This document shows, piece by piece, positions 1 to 5,674 of a DNA stretch of 9,036 nt. Location: assembly GCA_030591305.1 (NCBI GenBank), contig JAUVBI010000120.1, forward strand, positions 1-9,036, given 5' to 3'. The notes beneath the pieces are model-generated. The model was not told the DNA's origin. It did no database searches and saw nothing but the letters and a program-made list of their open reading frames with translations. Within the stretch, counting starts at the first letter, position 1, and the number at the start of each line of letters is the position of its first letter. The translations under genes and the position numbers were made by a program. Source of the stretch: Pseudomonadota bacterium. Its GTDB lineage: Bacteria; Pseudomonadota; Gammaproteobacteria; Pseudomonadales; Halieaceae.

Positions 1-45
1 ACGGCGCTGGGCGTTTATGCCGTCAAATGCCATTGAAGGAGGCAT
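1..45 (-). CDS. Partial divergent gene, N-terminal 15 codons only, function unknown
   Basis: Read on the minus strand, an ATG at 45-43 opens a frame without stops to the window edge (MPPSMAFDGINAQRR). A good ribosome binding site, AAGGGA (plus strand 53-58), lies 7 nt before the ATG. A plausible promoter lies further upstream, with a TTGAGA-like -35 and a TAAGAT -10. These three signals in correct order are the only support, because 15 residues are too few to assign a family. The position, divergent from a catabolic-looking gene cluster, would suit a regulator, but this is inference from layout only. The next Met (codon 5) has no ribosome binding site, so the first ATG is preferred. The competing plus-strand reading frames in this stretch all stop early. 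Confidence 0.45.
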   Translation of the reverse strand, partial: MPPSMAFDGINAQRR

Positions 46-52
46 GTTAAAT

Positions 53-58
53 TCCCTT
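53..58 (-). promoter_or_regulatory. Ribosome binding site of the divergent minus-strand gene
   Basis: The minus-strand sequence AAGGGA sits 7 nt before the ATG at 45. It is the main reason for believing that a real gene starts here. Confidence 0.45.
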
Positions 59-75
59 GCCCCGAGTCTTGTGTC

Positions 76-88
76 GTTAAATCTTAAC
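76..88. promoter_or_regulatory. Small palindrome GTTAA-ATC-TTAAC, possible operator
   Basis: Perfect 5-bp arms GTTAA (76-80) and TTAAC (84-88) flank a 3-nt centre in the control region between two divergent genes. The palindrome covers the candidate -10 box of the minus-strand gene, a typical place for an autorepressor. Short AT-rich palindromes arise easily by chance, so the call is tentative. Confidence 0.3.
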
Positions 89-108
89 TCGCTGTCGTAG
101 TTTCTCAA
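81..108 (-). promoter_or_regulatory. Candidate sigma-70 promoter for the divergent minus-strand gene
   Basis: On the minus strand, TTGAGA (plus 103-108, 5 of 6 to TTGACA) and TAAGAT (plus 81-86, 4 of 6 to TATAAT) are separated by 16 nt. Transcription would start near 74 and give a leader of roughly 30 nt before the ATG at 45. The -10 lies inside the GTTAA/TTAAC palindrome and the -35 lies inside the motif shared with the receptor gene, so bound proteins could block or aid this promoter. This was read by eye. Confidence 0.35.
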
Positions 109-112
109 GTTT
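93..112 (+). promoter_or_regulatory. Shared 20-bp motif, copy A, upstream of the dehydrogenase gene
   Basis: Positions 93-112 match 3124-3143, upstream of the TonB receptor gene, at 17 of 20 bases without gaps (consensus TGTCGYARTTYCTCAAGTTT). All three differences are transitions, and the last 9 bases, CTCAAGTTT, are identical. Both copies lie in an intergenic region in the same orientation relative to the downstream gene. In copy A the TGTCG at 93-97 is also mirrored by CGACA at 115-119. The simplest reading is a binding site for a common transcription factor. No regulator gene is visible in full in this window. Confidence 0.45.
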
Positions 113-177
113 AGCGACAATGGTTTGGGATACACTTTCTTCTTCATCGTCATAATAAATAGGCCGGGAAGAAGGCA

Positions 178-1170
178 ATGAACCCAGCAGTAGCGGATGT
201 TGAATTAAGTGGCAAGGTCTTCATCACCGGTGCCAACGGCTTTATCGGCCGGGCACTGGCAACCCGTTGCCGTGAACTGGGAGCGGAAGTATCCGGTCTC
301 GATTTTCAGGCGAATGAAGAGTGGGGCGTGGTCGCCGGTGACTTGACCCAACCCCAGCAGTGGAAGCAGGCCCTGGAGGGTGTTGATATCGTCATCCATG
401 CCGCCGCGATTGTATCTAATACGGCTTCAATGGATTTGGCATGGGGTATCAATGTAGAGGCCACCGCTGCCCTTCTCCAGCATTGTGTCGAAGCCGGTGT
501 TACGCGATTTTTGCAGTTGTCCTCAGTTGCCGCCTATGGTTTTTCTGCGACGCAAGAAATTGCTGAAACGCAGCCGCTGCGCCCCATGGGAAACACCTAC
601 GTGGATACTAAAATTGCCAGCGAGCATGCAGTATTGGCCTGCCATGCAAGTGGCGCTATGGACTGCACCATCGTTCGTCCCGGCGATGTCTATGGTCCGG
701 GATCGCGACCCTGGGTTATATTGCCGTTGGAAATGATCAAGTCCGGCAAGTTTATGCTGCCGGCATACGGCAATGGGTTATTTAGCCCGGTTTATGTAGA
801 TGACATTGTCAACGGCATTCTGTTGGCAGCAACAAGGCCTGAGGGCGATGGGCAGATATTCAATATCAGCGGTGGTATTACACCCACCTGTGCCGAGTTT
901 TTTGGCTATCACGCACGCATGACGGGGGCAAAGCCGTTGAAAAGTATGGGTACGCGTCCAGCACGGCTGTTGGCAGAGGCTGCGCGAATCGTAATTACCA
1001 CTTTCGGTGGCACCACGGAATTGGGTGGTGGCACTATAGACATGTTGTCCCGCAAAGCGGGCTATTCTATCGCCAAGGCGGAAAGGCTTTTGGGCTACCG
1101 TCCCCAGGTTGATTTGGAGGAGGGTATGCGTCGTACACAGGAGTGGGCGAACGAGGCGGGATTGCTATAG
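178..1170 (+). CDS. Extended short-chain dehydrogenase/reductase (NAD-dependent epimerase/dehydratase or 3-beta-HSD-like)
   Basis: This 330-residue protein has the usual length of the extended SDR family and no signal peptide, so it should be cytosolic. The dinucleotide fold opens with TGANGFIG (glycines 18, 21 and 24). D42 at the end of the second strand favours NAD over NADP, and GDL near 54-56 contacts the adenine in this family. Catalytic residues are visible: S115/S116 in LQLSSV, and Y141 with K145 in YVDTK. The RPGDVYGPG (167-175) and PVYVDDIV (204-211) segments are typical of epimerases and 3-beta-hydroxysteroid dehydrogenase relatives. The reaction would be oxidation of a secondary alcohol or a sugar epimerisation, and the substrate cannot be told. 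The ATG at 178 follows GGGAAGAAGG (166-175). The gene stands alone ahead of the cytochrome/FAD pair, with a 141-bp gap. A copy of the motif shared with the receptor gene lies upstream. Confidence 0.88.
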   Translation: MNPAVADVELSGKVFITGANGFIGRALATRCRELGAEVSGLDFQANEEWGVVAGDLTQPQQWKQALEGVDIVIHAAAIVSNTASMDLAWGINVEATAALLQHCVEAGVTRFLQLSSVAAYGFSATQEIAETQPLRPMGNTYVDTKIASEHAVLACHASGAMDCTIVRPGDVYGPGSRPWVILPLEMIKSGKFMLPAYGNGLFSPVYVDDIVNGILLAATRPEGDGQIFNISGGITPTCAEFFGYHARMTGAKPLKSMGTRPARLLAEAARIVITTFGGTTELGGGTIDMLSRKAGYSIAKAERLLGYRPQVDLEEGMRRTQEWANEAGLL

Positions 1171-1311
1171 GCAGCGTCACTAGTCAGTTACAGCTGTGTA
1201 TATCTGTTTACGTTTCCGAAAATGTCCCCCCATATTGCCGATATCACCCTTTGGTTTTCCTCTCCATTCGGGTAAATTGTCACTGACGATATACATTCGG
1301 GTGGTGGAACT
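1171..1311. other. Intergenic region with no gene and no clear terminator
   Basis: This 141-bp stretch is T-rich on the plus strand and holds no supported ORF or strong hairpin. A short palindrome, ACAGCTGT (1190-1197), and the CATTCGGGT direct repeat (annotated separately) are the only structures seen. I see no convincing promoter for the cytochrome gene: a TATACA at 1290-1295 has no good -35 and would leave a very short leader. Read-through from the dehydrogenase gene is therefore possible. Confidence 0.5.
1265..1302 (+). repeat. Direct repeat of CATTCGGGT, 29 bp apart
   Basis: The 9-mer CATTCGGGT occurs at 1265-1273 and again at 1294-1302, the second copy ending 9 nt before the cytochrome start codon. 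Two exact 9-mers so close together just before a gene could be a tandem regulatory site or a chance duplication. The second copy also forms part of the weak ribosome binding region. Confidence 0.3.
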
Positions 1312-1686
1312 ATGGTGACTTTCAACTCGCGTCCAGCGCAGCTACCAATCTGGCGGCTGCTAATTCTGTGTTTCGCAAGTCTTGGCTTATCGCTTCAGGC
1401 GTGGGCTGCTCCGGATGCGCGGCAGTCCACTTTGTTAGTCAATAATTGTGCGCAATGCCACGCTCGGCCGGATACAGGCGCGCCGTTCATGGGCCGGGAA
1501 GAAGACTGGCGAGAGGCGGTGGCACGGGGTGAAGACGCCATGTTAGTCAATGTGGTGCAGGGTATTCGAGGCATGCCGCCACTGGGATATTGCAGTGCCT
1601 GTACTGAGGAGGATTTTCGGGTTCTCATTCGCCTGATGGCAGGCATCCCCGATGACAGTAGCAATAGCAGGGGAGAACAGCCATGA
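1312..1686 (+). CDS. Exported small c-type cytochrome, cytochrome c5-like
   Basis: This 124-residue protein has an N-terminal hydrophobic segment (about 13-30, LPIWRLLILC onward) ending in an AWA-A type cleavage site near 32, so it should be periplasmic. Heme c attaches at C46-A-Q-C49-H50. The segment GMPPLGYCSAC (87-97) supplies the likely axial methionine M88. It also carries a second cysteine pair, C94/C97, which in the cytochrome c5 family forms a disulfide. The role is one-electron transfer. Its stop overlaps the start of the next gene in ATGA (1683-1686), which implies translational coupling and makes it the probable electron acceptor of the FAD lipoprotein encoded there. The ribosome binding sequence before 1312 (GGTGG) is weak. 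Confidence 0.85.
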   Translation: MVTFNSRPAQLPIWRLLILCFASLGLSLQAWAAPDARQSTLLVNNCAQCHARPDTGAPFMGREEDWREAVARGEDAMLVNVVQGIRGMPPLGYCSACTEEDFRVLIRLMAGIPDDSSNSRGEQP

Positions 1687-3092
1687 AGCGCCGCACCTTT
1701 ATACAAAGTACCCTCGCTGTGGGCGTGAGCGGTGCACTGGGAACATTGCTTGGCTGTGGGCCCAGAGGAGAGGTGCCGCAATCCCCCGTAACGTTTACCC
1801 CGGGCCAGAAAATGCCCTGGATTAACTGGGCGGGCAACCACTCCTGTACCCCCAGCTGGCGGGTATCACCGTCCTCGGAAGATGAATTAGTCTCCGCATT
1901 AAAAGCCGCCAGGGGAGTGGTGCGTGCAGTGGGTGCCGGACATTCATTCAGTGCAGTGGTGCCCACCGATGACACCTTGATTTCAACCGATCTGCTCAGT
2001 GGCCTGGTGCGGCACGACCCCGATAAAAAGCAGGCCACATTACTGGCTGGCACGCGCCTCCATGATATGGGGCCCCTGCTTCAGTCCGTCGGCCAGGCGA
2101 TTCCCAATATGCCTGATATGGACTATCCGGCTCTGGGCGGTGCTATTGCCAATTCAGTGCATGCGACAGGTACAAGTTTTGGTTCCATGAGTTCCTATGT
2201 CACCGGCCTGAAGCTTGCAACCGTTTCAGGGGAGTTGCTGGAGTGCAATGTGGAGAAAAATCCGGAGATGTTCCAGGCTGCCAGAACCTCAATCGGTGCC
2301 CTGGGAATTACCTCTGAAATAACCCTGCAAAATCTTCCGTCCTACGATCTCACCGAGGTGAATCGCATTGAAAAATTTGAAGATGTCTTTGCTGATATGG
2401 AGGCGCGCTGCAAGGCGCACCGGCATTTTGAATGTTTCCCCATCCCTTTTTCTACCCTGTGTATCACGGTGGCGACCGACATTGCCAAGCCGGGTGATAA
2501 AACAATAGGAGAGGATGACCCACAGGCTGTCAATACCTTGCGAACTGTTTTCGATGCCGTGTCGTGGGTGCCGGTAGTAGGTGAAGGTCTTTACGAAAAA
2601 GTATTGACTGCCGCCATGGGCGATGCGGCTGATGTGGTGCGCACCGGTCCCTCCTACCAGGTTTTCCCCCATGTTCGCATAGTGCGATTCAGGGAGATGG
2701 AATACACCGTGCCCGCCGAGGCCGGCCCGGCTTGTATGCGAGAAATTCTAGACACCATTAGAGACAAAAATATTCCTCTCAGCTTTCCCATTGAATATCG
2801 CTATGTGAAGGCCGATGATATCTGGCTATCAATGTTCGAGGGACAAGACGGTTGTTCCATCTCCATTCACCAATTTGGTGATCTTGACTACAAGGCTGTA
2901 TTTGCCGAGATTGAACCTATTTTCTGGAAGTACGGGGGTCGTCCCCATTGGGGAAAAATTCACACGCTGGGTGCTAAGCAACTGGCCCAGCTGTACCCAC
3001 GCCACTGGCAGGACTTTCAGGAAGTGCGCCGGGAACTGGATCCCCAGGGAAGATTAATGAACGCCCACCTGAAAACACTGTTCGGGGCCTGA
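1683..3092 (+). CDS. Tat-exported FAD-linked oxidoreductase lipoprotein, D-arabinono-1,4-lactone/alditol oxidase family
   Basis: This 469-residue protein begins MKRRTFIQ, a twin-arginine Tat signal. It is followed by a hydrophobic stretch and a lipobox-like LLGC with C25, so it is probably folded in the cytosol with its flavin, exported, and lipid-anchored facing the periplasm. The FAD-binding (PCMH/VAO-type) domain covers about 55-225. VGAGHSFS places H87 where aldonolactone and alditol oxidases bind FAD covalently, and LGGAIANSVHATG (151-163) is the second flavin loop. The C-terminal ALO-type domain has E371-Y-R373 and RPHWGK (420-425), matching the Glu, Arg and Lys that contact substrate in alditol oxidase. 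The expected reaction is oxidation of a polyol, sugar lactone or other alcohol. ATGA overlap with the cytochrome gene suggests that electrons go to that cytochrome rather than mainly to oxygen (inference). Confidence 0.86.
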   Translation: MKRRTFIQSTLAVGVSGALGTLLGCGPRGEVPQSPVTFTPGQKMPWINWAGNHSCTPSWRVSPSSEDELVSALKAARGVVRAVGAGHSFSAVVPTDDTLISTDLLSGLVRHDPDKKQATLLAGTRLHDMGPLLQSVGQAIPNMPDMDYPALGGAIANSVHATGTSFGSMSSYVTGLKLATVSGELLECNVEKNPEMFQAARTSIGALGITSEITLQNLPSYDLTEVNRIEKFEDVFADMEARCKAHRHFECFPIPFSTLCITVATDIAKPGDKTIGEDDPQAVNTLRTVFDAVSWVPVVGEGLYEKVLTAAMGDAADVVRTGPSYQVFPHVRIVRFREMEYTVPAEAGPACMREILDTIRDKNIPLSFPIEYRYVKADDIWLSMFEGQDGCSISIHQFGDLDYKAVFAEIEPIFWKYGGRPHWGKIHTLGAKQLAQLYPRHWQDFQEVRRELDPQGRLMNAHLKTLFGA

Positions 3093-3123
3093 AGAGTAAC
3101 AGCAGAGGGATATCAGTTGTGCT

Positions 3124-3143
3124 TGTCGCAATTCCTCAAGTTT
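3124..3143 (+). promoter_or_regulatory. Shared 20-bp motif, copy B, upstream of the TonB receptor gene
   Basis: The sequence at 3124-3143 pairs with copy A (93-112) at 17 of 20 positions, with CTCAAGTTT (3135-3143) identical. A further TGTCG follows at 3145-3149; in copy A the equivalent place carries CGACA instead. The motif centre is about 70 bp upstream of the start of transcription expected from the TATAAT at 3193. That is a position used by activators that contact RNA polymerase from upstream. The bound factor is unknown. Confidence 0.45.
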
Positions 3144-3192
3144 CTGTCGTGAATTATAAATTTTTACATCAATGAAGCGCCTAGACTGCATA

Positions 3193-3198
3193 TATAAT
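3193..3198 (+). promoter_or_regulatory. Perfect -10 box (TATAAT) of the TonB receptor promoter
   Basis: TATAAT matches the sigma-70 consensus exactly. No good -35 lies 16-18 nt upstream (CAATGA or similar), and the TTTACA at 3163-3168 is 24 nt away, too far. A strong -10 with a poor -35 is typical of activator-dependent promoters. Transcription would begin near 3205, downstream of the in-frame ATG at 3197, so translation must start at 3245. Confidence 0.5.
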
Positions 3199-3232
3199 GG
3201 CAGAACTATTAAAATTGAATAATCTTTCAAAT

Positions 3233-3237
3233 AGGGA
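3233..3237 (+). promoter_or_regulatory. Ribosome binding site deciding the TonB receptor start
   Basis: AGGGA lies 7 nt before the ATG at 3245. The alternative ATG at 3197 overlaps the -10 box and has no such site. Confidence 0.55.
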
Positions 3238-3244
3238 ATATATT

Positions 3245-5626
3245 ATGAAAACAATAAAAAGTAGTGGCAAAAGAACAGTTTGCGGTTCGCATATAGCGTT
3301 GACGGCCCTTGCCCTGGCTGTTGCGCAAGTATCCCAAACAATGGCGCAGCCGATGTTGGAAGAGGTGCTGGTTACCGCAACTAAAAGAGAGGTGGGACTG
3401 CAGGATGTCCCCATCGCACTGTCTGTGATGGGTGGCGAGAAAATAACAGAGCAGGGTATTGATTCCCTGGAAGATCTGGCCATTTTTATGCCCAATGTGC
3501 ATATTGCTGAGGCCGCCGCCGGTGATCAGTTATTTATACGCGGCATTGGTTCGGGTGTGAACTATGGCTTCGAGCAGTCTGTTGGCACGTTTATTGACGG
3601 TGTGTATTTTGGGCGCGGTCAGGCTTCCCGGTCCAGTTTCCTGGATGTTGAGCGAGTAGAAATACTCAAGGGCCCCCAGAGTACATTGTTTGGTAAGAAC
3701 ACGGTTGCAGGGGCCATCAACATAACAACCGCTGCTCCATCCGATGAGTTCGAAGCCTCGATAGAGGGCAACTATGAGCCGGAATTTAATCACTGGAATA
3801 CGACTTTGATGTTGTCAGGTCCATTGACCGAAAATTTGGCTGGCCGAATTGTGATCAAGCGCGATGAAACCGACGGCTACATGGATAATATTTTTCTCGA
3901 CCAGGATGAAGTGCAGGGGGAAAATACCGTGGGCCGCGTGGTGCTTCAGTGGTCTGTCACAGGTGATCTGGATATACGCCTGAAATATGAAACAGGTGAG
4001 TCGGAGCGTGTCGGCCGCCAGAGCCTGATTTCCATCGCAACTGACTTTTCTATTGATAAGTATCGCCAGGCGGACCCCAATTTTTCACCCAGCTTTGGCT
4101 ATGACAGATCTGCAGATAATATTGGCGGCATCAGGCCAAATTCTGATGTGTGGAACAGTCAGTGGGATATTGCCACTCTTACCGTTGATTGGGCCGTGGG
4201 GGAGCATACCCTGAAGTCCGTAACGGGTTATATCGATTATCAATTTGATAATTATAATGATTCTGATTACGGCCCATTGGCATTTCTGGGCCGTGGTCGC
4301 GACGAGACGCACAAGCAGTTCTCCCAGGAGTTTCTGCTTTCCTCTCCAGCCGGTGGAACGCTGGAGTATCTAGCCGGTTTGTATTACCAGAAAGAGGATC
4401 TGGAGCATGAGCGCCTTACCGACGTGATACTTTCCTCCGTTGGCATTGGTACCGGGAGCCTCGATGCTACCGGAACGGGCTCTTTCCAACAGGATACTGA
4501 GACCTGGTCTACTTTTGCCCAGTTGACCTGGAACGTTAGTGATGCGTTTCGCGTGATAGGTGGTTTGCGATACAGCGACGATCAGAAGGAGTTCGAAAAG
4601 GACCTGGTTACCAATGACTTATTTACGACAAACCCCAGCCAATTTCTAGGGGGGATCTATGATCAGGTGCTTAATTTCTCCACCGATCATGTATTCAATT
4701 CGGATGGGGCAACTGTTTGCAAGGGCGTAGCCTATGTTTGTACTTACTACCCAGATTTTGACACCACGCGGTCGGAAGAGCATTGGACCGGAGATATCAC
4801 AGTTCAGTGGGACGCCACAGATACAATGATGACTTACATTAAAGTTGGCAACGGTTACAAGGCTGGTGGTTTTGATGAGGGGAACGGCCGCGGTAATCTT
4901 GAAAAGGCTGAGTTTGAAGATGAAACAGTAGTCGGCGGGGAAATTGGTGCCAAGATGGGCCTGTGGGATGGGCGCGCCCGGCTTAACATAGCTGTATTTT
5001 ACAGTGAATTTACTGATGTACAGGTGAGTACCTTTGACGGCAATGCGGGCTTTGTCGTGGGTAATGCAGCAGAGACGGAGACCAAAGGTATTGAAATGGA
5101 TGGCTCAGTGGCTGTTACTGAAAGCCTCACCCTGAGCGGCGGACTGGCCTACCTTAAGGCGGAGTACGGTTCCTATGATGATGCCGCCTGTAATGAACCG
5201 CTGGTTGTAGATTGGATAGCGGCCGGCGGTAGTCGCAGCTCTTGTGTCCAGAATCTATCGGGTGCGCCTTTACAATTTGCGCCGGAGTGGTCTGCCAATT
5301 TGGCAGCGGACTATTATGTGAGCCTGACTGACAATCTGGAAATGAAGCTGGGTTTGGATGTGATGTATTCCGATGACTTTGTGGTACCCAATGACCAGGA
5401 CGAAGTTCTCAATCAGGACGCATTCTGGAAGCTTAATGCGCGTATTCAACTGGCAAACGTGGGTGACACCTGGAGCGTCGCGCTGATCGGAAAAAATCTG
5501 ACTGATGAAGAAACCACAACCTGGGGTAATGACGTACCCTTAGCGGGCCAGGGGTTTGGCGAGACTTATTTTCAGCATATTGACGCGCCGCGCAGTTATG
5601 TGTTGCAGGCAAAATATCAGTTTTAG
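3245..5626 (+). CDS. TonB-dependent outer-membrane receptor
   Basis: The product is 793 residues from the ATG at 3245. That start gives a standard signal peptide (MKTIKSSGKR, hydrophobic 17-29, cleavage after TMA near 34). The frame is open back to an ATG at 3197, but that adds 16 residues which spoil the signal. A TonB box, EEVLVTA (39-45), follows. The plug domain runs to about 165 with VPIALSV, FIRGIGSG, VERVEILKGPQSTLFGKN and GAINITT. The remainder is a 22-strand barrel of alternating residues ending in the terminal aromatic (LQAKYQF) needed for barrel assembly. Such receptors take up siderophores, cobalamin, sugars or other bulky nutrients using the proton motive force. The sulfatase only 48 bp downstream suggests uptake of a sulfated substrate. 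No SusD partner is present. Cysteine pairs C492/C499 and C649/C667 probably lie in surface loops. Confidence 0.93.
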   Translation: MKTIKSSGKRTVCGSHIALTALALAVAQVSQTMAQPMLEEVLVTATKREVGLQDVPIALSVMGGEKITEQGIDSLEDLAIFMPNVHIAEAAAGDQLFIRGIGSGVNYGFEQSVGTFIDGVYFGRGQASRSSFLDVERVEILKGPQSTLFGKNTVAGAINITTAAPSDEFEASIEGNYEPEFNHWNTTLMLSGPLTENLAGRIVIKRDETDGYMDNIFLDQDEVQGENTVGRVVLQWSVTGDLDIRLKYETGESERVGRQSLISIATDFSIDKYRQADPNFSPSFGYDRSADNIGGIRPNSDVWNSQWDIATLTVDWAVGEHTLKSVTGYIDYQFDNYNDSDYGPLAFLGRGRDETHKQFSQEFLLSSPAGGTLEYLAGLYYQKEDLEHERLTDVILSSVGIGTGSLDATGTGSFQQDTETWSTFAQLTWNVSDAFRVIGGLRYSDDQKEFEKDLVTNDLFTTNPSQFLGGIYDQVLNFSTDHVFNSDGATVCKGVAYVCTYYPDFDTTRSEEHWTGDITVQWDATDTMMTYIKVGNGYKAGGFDEGNGRGNLEKAEFEDETVVGGEIGAKMGLWDGRARLNIAVFYSEFTDVQVSTFDGNAGFVVGNAAETETKGIEMDGSVAVTESLTLSGGLAYLKAEYGSYDDAACNEPLVVDWIAAGGSRSSCVQNLSGAPLQFAPEWSANLAADYYVSLTDNLEMKLGLDVMYSDDFVVPNDQDEVLNQDAFWKLNARIQLANVGDTWSVALIGKNLTDEETTTWGNDVPLAGQGFGETYFQHIDAPRSYVLQAKYQF

Positions 5627-5661
5627 CCTATGCTAAGCTGAGAGCGCGCATCCACCGATAC

Positions 5662-5665
5662 GGAG
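5662..5665 (+). promoter_or_regulatory. Ribosome binding site of the sulfatase gene
   Basis: GGAG lies 9 nt before the ATG at 5675 and 18 nt before the alternative in-frame ATG at 5684, so the first ATG is preferred. The gap from the receptor stop is only 48 bp and shows no terminator, so the two genes are probably co-transcribed. Confidence 0.45.
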
Positions 5666-5674
5666 CTGGCCCCT

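Larger units (their letters stand above)
3093..3244. other. AT-rich promoter region of the TonB receptor gene
   Basis: This 152-bp gap has no gene and no obvious terminator hairpin after the FAD oxidoreductase. It becomes strongly AT-rich from about 3150 and contains copy B of the shared motif, a perfect -10 box and a ribosome binding site, each listed separately. Confidence 0.55.

Noticed and set aside
44..103. Short plus-strand frame beginning ATG at 44 after a strong GAAGGAGG
   Set aside because: The purine-rich site leaves only 1-2 nt before the ATG, too close for initiation, and the 18-residue product has no recognisable feature. The minus-strand start in the same place has better signals.
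1395..2053. Long minus-strand open frames opposite the cytochrome and FAD oxidoreductase genes
   Set aside because: They lie opposite clearly recognisable proteins, have low-complexity, Arg/Ser/Pro-rich composition and resemble no family. They are antisense shadows.
3197..3244. N-terminal extension of the TonB receptor from the ATG at 3197
   Set aside because: This ATG overlaps the -10 box, lacks a ribosome binding site and would place 16 polar residues before the signal peptide.
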